64,000 bases of DNA from JBBIRG01 sp964410965 (GTDB taxonomy: Bacteria > CLD3 > SB21 > JBBIRG01). Each line of letters opens with the position of its first letter. Position 1 is the first letter of the stretch. Position numbers and translations under genes: made by a program. The notes beneath the pieces are model-generated. The model was not told the origin of the DNA, ran no database searches, and worked only from the letters and a program-made list of their open reading frames with translations. Shown here one piece after another: positions 25,766-34,673 of the stretch. The stretch covers positions 310,001 through 374,000 of the forward strand of contig CAYPIY010000002.1 in assembly GCA_964410965.1 (NCBI GenBank), read 5' to 3'.

Positions 25766-25999
25766 CTAATGACAATGGCACCCCGGCGGACAATGGCCGG
25801 CCGTACAGGATTTACCGGATTTTATTGATGATGGTTTACCGGATGAATTCATATCGGACGAAAACATAGACATCAGCTTTTCCACATTATGGCCCGCACA
25901 ACCGGGGCATTCTATTTCAGTTAAATTTATTTCACTGGAGAAAAAAAGATCCTGGAACTCATGCTGGCAGGAGCGGCAACGGAATTCATAGACGGGCAT
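25766..25999 (-). CDS. FmdB-type zinc-ribbon protein
   Basis: This 77-residue protein of the FmdB/CxxC zinc-ribbon family has a PVYEFRCRSCQHEF start and a second CPGC knuckle, which together bind one zinc. The tail is Ser/Gly-rich and ends in a Cys/His cluster (CTAGHCPPGCHCH), common in this family. FmdB was named as a putative regulator, but the real role of most members is unknown. It is divergent from lpdA. Confidence 0.9.
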   Translation of the reverse strand: MPVYEFRCRSCQHEFQDLFFSSEINLTEIECPGCAGHNVEKLMSMFSSDMNSSGKPSSIKSGKSCTAGHCPPGCHCH

Positions 26000-26069
26000 T
26001 TTTTCTTTACTGAACCTTTAAACGTTTTTATTCGTTTGATTCTTTTAAAATATTTTAATAAAATAAGCG

Positions 26070-26098
26070 TTCAATGTCAATATATGAAATAATATAAA
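26070..26098 (+). promoter_or_regulatory. Possible lpdA promoter
   Basis: TTCAAT (26070-26075) and TATAAA (26093-26098) have a 17-base spacer in very AT-rich DNA about 30 bases before lpdA. The composition alone could produce such a match. Confidence 0.3.
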
Positions 26099-26125
26099 TT
26101 TTTTATTGAAAAGGATGCATTCATC

Positions 26126-27526
26126 ATGGAAACAAAAAATTACGACGTGATTGTACTCGGTGGCGGGCCGGGCGGGTATGTCGCGGCCGTCAAAGCCTCG
26201 CAGTCAGGGTTTAAAACAGCGATTATCGAAAAAGAAAAAATCGGGGGCGTCTGCGTGAATATCGGATGCATTCCGACCAAAGCTCTGCTCAAAAACGCCG
26301 AAATGTACGAAGAACTGACCCACACATCAAGCTGGGGTTATTCATTCGACAACCTGAAATACGACTACAAAGCCATCATCAAACGAAGCCGCGATGTCGC
26401 TGAGGCCAATTCCAAAGGCGCCGATTTTTTGATGAAGAAAAACAAAATCGACGTCATCAAAGGATTCGGGAAATTTACAGAAAAAGATAAACTATCTGTT
26501 TCAGACAATACCGGCAAGGAAATCGCGGTCGTACAAGCGAAACATATTATCATTGCCACCGGCGCCCGCCCCAGAATGATCCCCGGCGTTCAGTCAGATG
26601 GCGTTCGTATCATGACCAGCACCGAAGCGATGACCCGTACCGAGCAACCTAAATCTATCATCATCATCGGCGCCGGCGCAATCGGGATGGAATTCGCTTA
26701 TTTTTTCAACGCGTTCGGCACGAAAGTCACGGTTATCGAAATGCTGCCCCAGATCCTTCCGATCGAAGACGAAGAAGTATCGAAAACCCTTGAAAAAATT
26801 CTAGCGAAAAAAGGAATTGAATTTCTCACCAACACGCGGGTTGAGAAAATCAAAACGGATGATCAATCCGTTGCTGTTACCGTTTCGAACCAGGGAACCA
26901 ATAAAACCTTGCAGGCGGAACATTGTCTTGTCGCGATCGGCGTTCAGGGCAATACGGAAAATATCGGACTTGATAAAATCGGCGTTCAGCTTGAGAAAGG
27001 CTGGATCAGGGTTGACGAATATTACCGAACCCATGTTCCGGGTATTTACGCAATCGGCGATATTATCGGCGCACCGTGGCTGGCGCATGTCGCCTCGCAC
27101 GAAGGAATCGTCTGCGTCGAAAAGATTGCCGGAAAGGAAACCCATCCCATCGATTACAAATCCATTCCCGGATGCACCTACTGCCAGCCGCAGGTCGCCA
27201 GCATCGGATTAACGGAACAGAAAGCCAAGGAGCAGGGATACGAGATCAAAGTTGGAAAATTTCCGTATATGGCGAACGGGAAAGCGCGCGCCATACAGGA
27301 ACGCGATGGGTTCATCAAAGTGATATTCGACGCAAAATACGGCGAATTACTCGGCGCTCATATTTTGGGTTATGACGCTACCGAACTGCTCGCTGAATTC
27401 GGCATTGCCAAAGCACTCGGGGCGACTTACAAGGAGATCGGCAGTACGATCCACGCTCATCCAACCCTTTCGGAGATGATCATGGAAGCGGCGCTAAGCG
27501 CTTATGGCGAAGCGGTGCATATTTAG
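26126..27526 (+). CDS. lpdA: Dihydrolipoyl dehydrogenase
   Basis: This FAD- and NAD-dependent E3 component of 2-oxoacid dehydrogenase or glycine cleavage complexes reoxidises dihydrolipoamide. The FAD site VIVLGGGPGGYVAAVKASQ, the redox disulfide GGVCVNIGCIPTK, the NAD site IIIIGAGAIGMEFAYFF, the AIGDI motif and the C-terminal catalytic HAHPTLSE segment are all present in 466 residues. AAAAGGA precedes the ATG. No E1 or E2 genes are nearby, so it may serve several complexes. Confidence 0.97.
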   Translation: METKNYDVIVLGGGPGGYVAAVKASQSGFKTAIIEKEKIGGVCVNIGCIPTKALLKNAEMYEELTHTSSWGYSFDNLKYDYKAIIKRSRDVAEANSKGADFLMKKNKIDVIKGFGKFTEKDKLSVSDNTGKEIAVVQAKHIIIATGARPRMIPGVQSDGVRIMTSTEAMTRTEQPKSIIIIGAGAIGMEFAYFFNAFGTKVTVIEMLPQILPIEDEEVSKTLEKILAKKGIEFLTNTRVEKIKTDDQSVAVTVSNQGTNKTLQAEHCLVAIGVQGNTENIGLDKIGVQLEKGWIRVDEYYRTHVPGIYAIGDIIGAPWLAHVASHEGIVCVEKIAGKETHPIDYKSIPGCTYCQPQVASIGLTEQKAKEQGYEIKVGKFPYMANGKARAIQERDGFIKVIFDAKYGELLGAHILGYDATELLAEFGIAKALGATYKEIGSTIHAHPTLSEMIMEAALSAYGEAVHI

Positions 27527-27913
27527 TTTTTTCTTGCCACGAAGACTCTATGGCGCGAAGGAAATCATTAGTACACGAAACATACGAAATATGCGAAAAG
27601 AAGAATACAATAAACCGATGAGCTCTCAGAGGTTAAAGAGAAAAACTTATATCAAAACTCTGTGTTCGCCGTGATCTCCGTGTGAGTATGAATTCCGGCA
27701 AACAAAAAACAATAGCCACGAATCCCGACCTGTCGGAACAGGATCTAAAGACGCAAAGGAAAACACCTGCCCGCTATATACACAAATCAGACGAAAAGCA
27801 CTTTACTCTTTCGTGTATTTGGTGTGTTTCGCGGGAATCTCTTTAACCACTTTACGCCTCCGCGTCCTGTGCGGTTAGATTTTTAGCATTAGTCGCGGGA
27901 AAAGGATTATCCG
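27527..27913. repeat. Intergenic block of degenerate CACGAAG/CACGAAA-type repeats
   Basis: No gene is visible in these 387 bases. The left part holds GCCACGAAG, ACACGAAAC, ATACGAAAT and a second GCCACGAAT. The right part holds complementary forms: CTCTGTGTTCGCCGTG, TTTCGTGTATTTGGTGTGTTTCGCGGG, and TTTACGCCTCCGCGTCCTGTGCGG. The arms could pair imperfectly. The same style of repeat lies before pbp1A (59409-59516). A small stem CCGAC/GTCGG sits at about 27727-27738. The last bases form the engB ribosome-binding site. Confidence 0.6.
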
Positions 27914-28507
27914 TTGAAAATTACATCCGCCGAATATATCAAAAGCGTTTATCAATTAACCGAATTGCCTGAGCGTGATTTACCCGAAGTGTCCTTTTTC
28001 GGACGCTCAAATGTCGGAAAGTCCTCGCTTATCAATTGCCTTCTGTCGCGAAAGATCGCAAAAATAAGCCAAACACCCGGAAAAACGCAATGCCTGAATT
28101 ACTTTCGAATCAATGACGAGTTCTATTTCGTTGACGCTCCAGGTTATGGATACGCTAGAGTCCCCCCGGATGTAAAAAAACACTGGGACAAACTAATGAA
28201 CGATTGGATAAACCAAAAAAAATCAAAACGGCTTATCATTCATATCATCGATTCCCGCCACGAACCCCTGGAATCCGATATAAATCTGCAAAAGTGGCTG
28301 AAGAAAAATAATATTCAGTATTTACTGGTTCCGAATAAAATCGATAACTTGAAAACTCAACAATTGAGAAAGCAAACCGATCTTTTTCGGTTTGTTTTCC
28401 GAATTGAACATGAAAATATAATCCCTTTTTCAGCAACCGAAGGAACCGGCAAAATTATATTATGGAGAAGAATCAATCAATTATTATTTAGTAATCCTAA
28501 TCAATAA
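27914..28507 (+). CDS. engB: Ribosome biogenesis GTPase EngB (YsxC/YihA)
   Basis: This small GTPase is needed for large-subunit ribosome assembly. The 197 residues carry G1 (FFGRSNVGKSSLIN), the G2 Thr in SQTPGKTQ, G3 (DAPGYGYA) and G4 (NKID, where TKxD is more usual). A C-terminal FSATEGTG is the G5-like motif. Translation starts at TTG, with AAAGGA 7 bases before it. The amidohydrolase gene begins 2 bases after the stop. Confidence 0.95.
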   Translation: MKITSAEYIKSVYQLTELPERDLPEVSFFGRSNVGKSSLINCLLSRKIAKISQTPGKTQCLNYFRINDEFYFVDAPGYGYARVPPDVKKHWDKLMNDWINQKKSKRLIIHIIDSRHEPLESDINLQKWLKKNNIQYLLVPNKIDNLKTQQLRKQTDLFRFVFRIEHENIIPFSATEGTGKIILWRRINQLLFSNPNQ

Positions 28508-28509
28508 TC

Positions 28510-30054
28510 ATGAGTAAAAGACTATTCATTAATGGTAAAATCTATCCGGGAAATAGCCAACCTGAAACTGAAGCTATTGCGGTTAATAAGGGATCCATAG
28601 TATGTACAGGAAAAACCCGTGATTTAATGGATCAGTTTCATGGTTATCAAATTTTTGATTTACAAAATCTTAGGGTGTTACCAGGATTTATCGATTCACA
28701 TACGCATTTTCTGGCTTATTGCTTGAAGCAGAAACAGATTGATTTGGATGGATTATCATTAGAAAAATGCATTGAAAAAATTAAACTTAAAGTGAATGAA
28801 TCTAAGCCTGGAGAATGGATTCTTGGACAAGGCTGGAATAAGAATTTTTGGGCAAATTCTGAATTTCCTGATCGGTTTATTTTAGATAAGTATACACCGG
28901 ATAATCCGGTTTGCCTGGAATCAAGAGACTACCATTCATCTTGGATTAATACTAAAGCGTTGAATATTATACAACACCAACTAAATCTACAAAATAATGA
29001 TCTTGTTTTGAAAGATATTCACGGGGTTATTAGTGGTGTTTTTTTTGAATCCGCACGGGAAATCATATGGAATTATTTACCTTCACCCGATAAAAGTCAA
29101 AAGAAAAACGCTCTGCAAAATGGTTTGTGTCTCGCCTATAAAAACGGTCTGTCGGGGGTTCATTCTTTCGAGTCGTTGGATGATTATTTCCTGTTAAAAG
29201 AATTGTCAGCAGAAAACTATCCTTTACGAATTACCTGCTATTTACCTTACAGGGATTTGAATTATATTATTAGTAATCCTCATATTATTTCTTATACAAA
29301 CGATTTCTTCCAATTCGGTGGAATAAAATTTTTTATGGACGGCGCTCTTGGTTCTCAGACTGCGCTGATGTTTGATCCATATGAAAATAACCATAATAAC
29401 CATGGTGAATTATGCATTAATCCTGATTTTCTGGAAGAACAGATCCGATTGGCCAATCAAAACGGAATACCATGCGCTGTTCACGCTATTGGCGATAAAG
29501 CAAATAACATACTGATCAACATTTTCAGTAAATTCGGGAATAATGGAATCAGAAACAGGATTGAACACGCTCAGCTTGTATCTGATGATGATTTTGAAAT
29601 ATTCATGGATTTTGTTGTTGCGATGCAACCCATTCATATTCGTGAAGATATTGATTCGGCAGAAAAATACTGGGGAAAACGATCAAAAAATGCTTTCGCA
29701 TTTAAAAAACTCCTGAAAATCGGAGCACGTCTTGCTTTTGGTTCTGATGCTCCCGTTGAAACACCGAATGTTTTTGAGGGTATTTATACAGCTTTAACCC
29801 GTACATCCCGAAAAAACAATATTTCATGGTATCCGGATCAATGCCTGACTCTTACAGAAATCATTCACGCTTATACAATGGGTTCCGCATACGCCGCTTC
29901 ATGCGAAAACCGACTAGGATCAATCGAACCCGGTAAAAAAGCGGATTTCATGGTTTTATCGGATGACATTTTTAGTTGCAATACGGAATATATCCCAGAA
30001 ACTAATGTTCAATTGATGATTATTAACGGTAACATTGAATATACAAAACCCTGA
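28510..30054 (+). CDS. YtcJ-type amidohydrolase
   Basis: This metal-dependent amidohydrolase of the Amidohydro_3 (YtcJ) group has 514 residues. The N-terminal HxH motif PGFIDSHTHF is present, followed by GQGWNKNFW, the FMDGALGSQTA block, HAIGDKA and the late Asp in AFGSDAPVE. EPGKKADFMVLSDDIF is the typical end. Substrates of this group vary (formamides, cyclic imides) and cannot be predicted here. It is tightly linked to engB (2 bases) and has no obvious Shine-Dalgarno sequence. Confidence 0.9.
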   Translation: MSKRLFINGKIYPGNSQPETEAIAVNKGSIVCTGKTRDLMDQFHGYQIFDLQNLRVLPGFIDSHTHFLAYCLKQKQIDLDGLSLEKCIEKIKLKVNESKPGEWILGQGWNKNFWANSEFPDRFILDKYTPDNPVCLESRDYHSSWINTKALNIIQHQLNLQNNDLVLKDIHGVISGVFFESAREIIWNYLPSPDKSQKKNALQNGLCLAYKNGLSGVHSFESLDDYFLLKELSAENYPLRITCYLPYRDLNYIISNPHIISYTNDFFQFGGIKFFMDGALGSQTALMFDPYENNHNNHGELCINPDFLEEQIRLANQNGIPCAVHAIGDKANNILINIFSKFGNNGIRNRIEHAQLVSDDDFEIFMDFVVAMQPIHIREDIDSAEKYWGKRSKNAFAFKKLLKIGARLAFGSDAPVETPNVFEGIYTALTRTSRKNNISWYPDQCLTLTEIIHAYTMGSAYAASCENRLGSIEPGKKADFMVLSDDIFSCNTEYIPETNVQLMIINGNIEYTKP

Positions 30055-30064
30055 CAGGTGAAAC

Positions 30065-30556
30065 ATGAAAAAAATAATATTACCCGCTTTTTTAATCCCT
30101 TTTCTTATCATGGCTTTTATGCCGGTGGGTGCAACCAACAATAAACTGCAATGGTACTCTTTTGATGAAGGTTTAGCCAAAGCAAAAAAAGAGAAGAAAA
30201 TGGTTCTCATCGACTTTTATACTGACTGGTGCGGATATTGTAAAAAAATGGATGCTGAAACATATTCCAATGAAAAAGTGATTAACTATCTGAATTCAAA
30301 ATATGTCCTTATTAAAATCAATCCTGAAAAAAACGGTGATTTGAATTATAAAGGTACCAGCTACACCCTTTCGTCTTTTACACGAGGTCTTGGAATCAAC
30401 GGTTATCCGTCAACTTTGTTCATGGAATATAACGAGGAACTTATAACTCTTGTTCCCGGATATATTAAAACAGATGAATTTATGAATATCATTGAATTCA
30501 TAGGCGACGGTCATTACAAGACAAAAAAATATGACGAATTTATAAAATCAAAATAG
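30065..30556 (+). CDS. Exported thioredoxin-like protein
   Basis: This 163-residue thioredoxin-fold protein has an N-terminal signal sequence (IILPAFLIPFLIMAF..., cleavage near GATNN). Its redox motif is DWCGYCKKMD (CGYC), and the cis-Pro is in GYPST. It resembles SoxW/DsbD-gamma-type periplasmic thioredoxins and the DUF255 thioredoxin domain. It should act as a disulfide reductase or isomerase in the periplasm. It lies 10 bases after the amidohydrolase gene and converges on mmdB. Confidence 0.9.
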   Translation: MKKIILPAFLIPFLIMAFMPVGATNNKLQWYSFDEGLAKAKKEKKMVLIDFYTDWCGYCKKMDAETYSNEKVINYLNSKYVLIKINPEKNGDLNYKGTSYTLSSFTRGLGINGYPSTLFMEYNEELITLVPGYIKTDEFMNIIEFIGDGHYKTKKYDEFIKSK

Positions 30557-30568
30557 AGCTGTTTTTTC

Positions 30569-31702
30569 CTATTTCCCTAAAATAGCCAATAGAATTCCGG
30601 CGGCTATCGCTGTTCCTATGACGCCGGCAACATTAGGTCCCATCGCGTGCATCAGTAAATAATTCTGCGGATTGTATTCCTGTCCTACATTATGGGAAAC
30701 TCTCGCCGCCATGGGTACGGCCGAAACGCCCGCTGAACCGATTAATGGATTGACTTTTCCGCCGGTTACTTTATACATTATTTTCCCGAACAGTAATCCG
30801 CCGACTGTAGAAAAACCAAACGCGAATACACCGAGTAATAAAATTTTCAGGGTTTCCATACGGAGAAAAACATCGGCAGCCATAGTCATTCCGACACAAG
30901 CGCCTAGAAAAAAGGTTATAATATTAATAAGCTCGTTCTTGGCCATATTGGTTAAACGCTCGACGACACCGCTTTCTCTTAAAAGATTGCCGCCCATCAG
31001 CATAGCCAACAAAGGCGCTGCCGGAGGAACAATAAATACCCCCAGCAGAGTAACCGCCATCGGAAAAATAATCTTTATTTTTTTTGAAACGGGTTTCGGA
31101 ACTTCCATAACAACCATACGTTCTTTTTCGGTTGTCAAAAGCCTCATCAATGGAGGTTGAATAAGAGGAACCAATGCCATGTAAGAATAAGCCGAGACAG
31201 CAATCGGCCCTAATAAATGCGGAGCCAGTTTAAGGGTTAAATATATTGCCGTAGGTCCGTCAGCTCCGCCTATAATACCGATAGCGGCTGCTTCCTGAAA
31301 ATTGAATCCCAATATTACAGCGATCATAAGGGCCGTAAACACTCCTAACTGTGCTGCAGCGCCGAGTAAAAATGTTTTGGGATTTGCGAGCAGTGGTCCG
31401 AAATCGGTCATTGCCCCGATTCCCAGAAAAATCAATGGTGGAAAAATTTCTAATTCAATACCCTTTGACAAATAGTAAAATAATCCCCCGATTTCCTCTC
31501 CGTGCGGCGCTGTTAATAATCCGCTTCCGGGGAGGTTTGCAAGAAACGCTCCGAATCCGATCGGCAACAGCAACAAAGGCTCAAAACCGCGCTTTATGGC
31601 AAGATAAATAAGAACGCATGCGATAACCAGCATGGCCGCGTTTCCCCAGGTCAAACCCCAGAATCCCATCCCCTCAATGAATTTTTCCAGATTTTCTAAC
31701 AT
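30569..31702 (-). CDS. mmdB: Sodium-translocating decarboxylase beta subunit
   Basis: This 377-residue membrane subunit drives Na+ export by decarboxylating carboxybiotin. It is very hydrophobic, with about ten helices, and carries GGADGPTAIYLTLKLAPHLLGPIAVSAYSYMALVP and the C-terminal INPLIGSAGVSAVP / NYLLMHAMGPNVAGVIG blocks typical of OadB/MmdB/GcdB. The Asp in GGADGPT is the known Na+ site residue. It is the last gene of the operon. With methylmalonyl-CoA epimerase at the head of the operon, methylmalonyl-CoA is the likely substrate. Confidence 0.93.
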   Translation of the reverse strand: MLENLEKFIEGMGFWGLTWGNAAMLVIACVLIYLAIKRGFEPLLLLPIGFGAFLANLPGSGLLTAPHGEEIGGLFYYLSKGIELEIFPPLIFLGIGAMTDFGPLLANPKTFLLGAAAQLGVFTALMIAVILGFNFQEAAAIGIIGGADGPTAIYLTLKLAPHLLGPIAVSAYSYMALVPLIQPPLMRLLTTEKERMVVMEVPKPVSKKIKIIFPMAVTLLGVFIVPPAAPLLAMLMGGNLLRESGVVERLTNMAKNELINIITFFLGACVGMTMAADVFLRMETLKILLLGVFAFGFSTVGGLLFGKIMYKVTGGKVNPLIGSAGVSAVPMAARVSHNVGQEYNPQNYLLMHAMGPNVAGVIGTAIAAGILLAILGK

Positions 31703-31713
31703 GAAATGATTCC

Positions 31714-32100
31714 TTATTCAAATGTAAGAACGACCTGGCCGGCTTCGATGGTATCTCCCGTTTTTACCTGAATCGCTTTAATAACTCCCTGCCGGGGTGA
31801 AGAAATATTCGTTTTCATCTTCATGGCTTCAAGCACGATAAGCACATCATTCTCTTTAACGCTTTGTCCGGCGGTTATGGGTATCTCAATCACTACGCCG
31901 TTTATGGGAGCTGTCAATGTTTTCGTATCGCCGACGGTTACTTTTTTCTTCGTGGGCAGCGGAGTGGTTACGGGCGTCACGTAACTGTCCATCGTCCGTA
32001 CCTGTGGCTTGGAAATATGCTGTACATCGTCGTCATCCTGAATAATTTCAACGTCAACCTCATAACGCTTTCCGTTGACGGTAATCAGTAATTTTTTCAT
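31714..32100 (-). CDS. mmdC: Biotin carrier subunit of the Na+ decarboxylase
   Basis: The 128-residue biotinyl protein has its biotin site in LEAMKMKTNI. The N-terminal ~75 residues form a small beta domain and a linker, followed by the biotinyl barrel (GVVIEIPITAGQSVKENDVLIVL, then GVIKAIQVKTGDTIEAGQVVLTFE). I start it at the ATG at 32100, preceded by AAGGAT; a longer frame to 32187 would run far into the preceding gene. It carries CO2 from the carboxyltransferase subunit to MmdB. Confidence 0.92.
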   Translation of the reverse strand: MKKLLITVNGKRYEVDVEIIQDDDDVQHISKPQVRTMDSYVTPVTTPLPTKKKVTVGDTKTLTAPINGVVIEIPITAGQSVKENDVLIVLEAMKMKTNISSPRQGVIKAIQVKTGDTIEAGQVVLTFE

Positions 32101-32123
32101 GTCTTTATCCTTAAGATATTTCT

Positions 32124-32474
32124 TTATGATTTGCGTTTTGTGATTAAATGTGAACCCATAATATTCAGTCGTCCAGTAACGGCCCATGTGGGTTGGGATG
32201 AATGATCAAGAAATTTAATTTTCTTGATTTTAATATGCTTCCTGTAAGTCAGCGCCGCTGCGGTGGTAATGACGGCGATCAGTTCATCGTTCATTTCGTC
32301 AGCTTGTGGTATTGTATCGATTTTTTTCGAATATAGGTTGATTTTCAATTGATTAATTTTCTCATCAATCCATTTGCCAAACGAAATAAGTAAAGCGAAA
32401 AACAGCAAAACCAGAATAACGCTTGTCATGCCGACCGACAACAGGAGCAAACTCTCAATGATTTTATCTGTCAT
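32124..32474 (-). CDS. mmdD: OadG/MmdD-type small membrane subunit of the Na+ decarboxylase
   Basis: This 116-residue protein has one N-terminal transmembrane helix (SVILVLLFFALLISF). Near the end it has the segment DELIAVITTAAALTYRKH, followed by a basic SSQPTWAVTGRLNIMG stretch, the pattern of the delta/gamma subunits of Na+ pump decarboxylases. It ties the carboxyltransferase to the membrane part. The gene sits between mmdA and mmdC with gaps of 8 and 23 bases. Confidence 0.88.
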   Translation of the reverse strand: MTDKIIESLLLLSVGMTSVILVLLFFALLISFGKWIDEKINQLKINLYSKKIDTIPQADEMNDELIAVITTAAALTYRKHIKIKKIKFLDHSSQPTWAVTGRLNIMGSHLITKRKS

Positions 32475-32482
32475 ATTTTAAC

Positions 32483-34033
32483 CTATAATGGAATTAATCC
32501 GTGTTTTTTCTGAGGCCTTGTTTCTCGTTTGCTGCGTAACGATTCAAGCGCGAGTTCAAGATAGGATCTTGTATCTTTAGGTTCGATCACAGCGTCGATG
32601 AGTCCCCGGGATGCGGCAACATAGGGCGTCGAAAATTCATCGCGGTATTGTTCAATTAATTCCGTTCGTTTGATTTTCGGATCAGGGGCTTCTTTAATTT
32701 CTTTTTTAAATAGCACGCTGACCGCTCCTTCGGCGCCCATGACGGCAATTTCAGCGGTCGGCCAGGCCGCCACACGGTCGGCTCCGAGGCTTTTTGCGCA
32801 CATCGCGAGATACGCCCCGCCATAGGCTTTGCGTAAAACAATGGTTACTTTTGGAACAGTAGCCGCTGAAAAAGAAAACAGCATCTTCGCGCCATGCCGG
32901 ATAATCCCGCCAAATTCCTGTTCAATGCCGGGTAAAAATCCGGGTACATCAACAAAACATACAAGCGGAATATTGAACGCGTTGCAGAAACGGATAAACC
33001 TGGACGACTTATCTGAGGCATCAATATCGATTGCGCCGAATTTTTCTATCGGCTGATTGGCGATTACACCGGTGACTCTGCCGTTCATTCTGGCAAAGCA
33101 ACAAATAATATTTGACGCGTAATGTTTATGTATTTCCAGTATGCTGTCCGGATCAAATACTCTTTCAAGCACCGATAACATATTATAAGGTTCACGCGGA
33201 TCATCCGGAATAATCGAATTCAGCGTCTCGTCTTCCACAAGCTCCAGTTCGCTGATATCAACGCTGGGGGGATCTTCCGTATTATTAGCCGGTAAGTAAC
33301 TCAATAATTGTCTCGTGATCCTAATAGCGTCCTGATCGTCTTCTGCGATGAAATGAACGTTTCCGCTGTGTGTCGCCTGCGCGAAAGCTCCGCCCAGTTC
33401 TTCAGCGGAAATCGTTTCGCCCGTCGCCGCGCGTATAACGTCCGGACCGGCGATAAATAACTGACCCGTTCCCTTGACCATAATGATGAAATCTGTAAGC
33501 GCCGGTGAATACGCAGCTCCGCCGGCACACGGCCCGGCGATGATTGATATCTGTGGCACTACACCAGACAATAAAGTATTATGATAAAAAATACGTCCGT
33601 ATCCTTTTAATGAATCCACTCCCTCCTGAATACGCGCGCCTCCGCTGTCATTGATACCGACAAACGGAACTCCTGCTTTAAGTGCCATCGCCATAACCTC
33701 GCAGATTTTCTGAGCGTGCATACCGCCCACGCTTCCGCCCATAACCGTAAAGTCCTGCGAAAATGAATAAACCAGCCGTCCGTTAATTGCGCCGACCGCG
33801 GTAACAACTCCGTCTGCCGGAAGTTCTTTTCCGGTCATTCCGAATGTTGTTGCGCTGTGCTGAGCGAACCTGTAGAGTTCGTCATAAAAATTATTATCAT
33901 ACAACGAATCTAGTCTTTCCCGCGCTGTGAATTTTCCGGATTCGTGCTGTGCGGAAATTTTATCTTTTCCGCCGCCAAGTAAAGCGCGTTTATTTTTTTC
34001 GCGAAGCTTTTCCAGTTTGTCTTTGGTTGACAT
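32483..34033 (-). CDS. mmdA: Methylmalonyl-CoA decarboxylase / propionyl-CoA carboxylase carboxyltransferase subunit
   Basis: The 516-residue acyl-CoA carboxyltransferase starts with KLREKNKRALLGGGKDKI and ARERLDSLYD. It has the two crotonase-like halves and the oxyanion glycines (NDSGGARIQEGVDSLKGYG, GPCAGGAAYSPALTDF, FVDVPGFLPGIEQE). The operon contains OadG-, biotin- and OadB-type subunits rather than a biotin carboxylase, so the Na+-pumping decarboxylase is the best reading. Running in reverse as part of propionyl-CoA carboxylase cannot be excluded. AGGACC precedes the ATG. Confidence 0.93.
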   Translation of the reverse strand: MSTKDKLEKLREKNKRALLGGGKDKISAQHESGKFTARERLDSLYDNNFYDELYRFAQHSATTFGMTGKELPADGVVTAVGAINGRLVYSFSQDFTVMGGSVGGMHAQKICEVMAMALKAGVPFVGINDSGGARIQEGVDSLKGYGRIFYHNTLLSGVVPQISIIAGPCAGGAAYSPALTDFIIMVKGTGQLFIAGPDVIRAATGETISAEELGGAFAQATHSGNVHFIAEDDQDAIRITRQLLSYLPANNTEDPPSVDISELELVEDETLNSIIPDDPREPYNMLSVLERVFDPDSILEIHKHYASNIICCFARMNGRVTGVIANQPIEKFGAIDIDASDKSSRFIRFCNAFNIPLVCFVDVPGFLPGIEQEFGGIIRHGAKMLFSFSAATVPKVTIVLRKAYGGAYLAMCAKSLGADRVAAWPTAEIAVMGAEGAVSVLFKKEIKEAPDPKIKRTELIEQYRDEFSTPYVAASRGLIDAVIEPKDTRSYLELALESLRSKRETRPQKKHGLIPL

Positions 34034-34043
34034 ATAGGTCCTG

Positions 34044-34451
34044 TTATTTTTTATGTCCGCAGATTTCTGTCAAAACGCCAATAGTTGCTTTCGGATGTAA
34101 AAACGCAATATCCAACCCTTCGGCGCCTTTTCTGGGCTGTTGATCTATCAATTGAACATTTTTTGATTTTAATTCGTTCAGGCATTCTTCTATGTTCTCA
34201 GCCGCAAAAGCGATGTGATGAATGCCCTCGCCTTTTTTCTCGATAAATTTTCCAATCGGTCCTTCAGGGTCGGTCGATTCCAGTAATTCAATTTTTGTTT
34301 GTCCGATCATGAAAAAAGCTGTTTTAACTTTTTGGTCCTTAACCTCTTCAACAGCGTAACATTTTAAGCCATAAACATTTTCGTAAAACTGAATTGCGCT
34401 CGTTATATCTTTCACGGCGATTCCGATGTGTTCGATATGTGTTAAATTCAT
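34044..34451 (-). CDS. mce: Methylmalonyl-CoA epimerase
   Basis: This VOC-superfamily epimerase interconverts the R and S forms of methylmalonyl-CoA. The metal ligands appear in HIEHIGIAVKD (His) and GEGIHHIAFA (His), with a Glu late in LTEICG. The start at 34451 (135 residues) has AGGA before it; an in-frame ATG at 34490 adds 13 basic residues not seen in the family. It leads the mce-mmdA-mmdD-mmdC-mmdB operon, which couples succinate/propionate interconversion to a sodium gradient. Confidence 0.93.
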   Translation of the reverse strand: MNLTHIEHIGIAVKDITSAIQFYENVYGLKCYAVEEVKDQKVKTAFFMIGQTKIELLESTDPEGPIGKFIEKKGEGIHHIAFAAENIEECLNELKSKNVQLIDQQPRKGAEGLDIAFLHPKATIGVLTEICGHKK

Positions 34452-34585
34452 GTTTGTTTTTCCTGATTTGGTTATTCGTATTTTTTTCAATGTAAAAGTT
34501 ATATAACAATCGAATGATTAGCAATGATAAAAATCATATAATATTAATGTTGCCAATATTTTTTTTATATTTTACCATCAAGTTC

Positions 34586-34612
34586 TTGACTTTTATATTC
34601 GTTTTATATACA
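34586..34612 (+). promoter_or_regulatory. Possible promoter of rpmH-yidD
   Basis: TTGACT (34586-34591) and TATACA (34607-34612) are 15 bases apart, about 60 bases before the rpmH start. The spacing is short, but the position fits a ribosomal-protein promoter. Confidence 0.4.
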
Positions 34613-34673
34613 TTTCTCCCCCAAAAATGGGAATACATTTATTATTATATATTAATTACTTTTTGGAGAAACA

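Noticed and set aside
32101..32187. Longer N-terminus of the biotin carrier subunit
   Set aside because: The extra 29 residues come from the preceding gene's end in another frame; the ATG at 32100 has a good ribosome-binding site.
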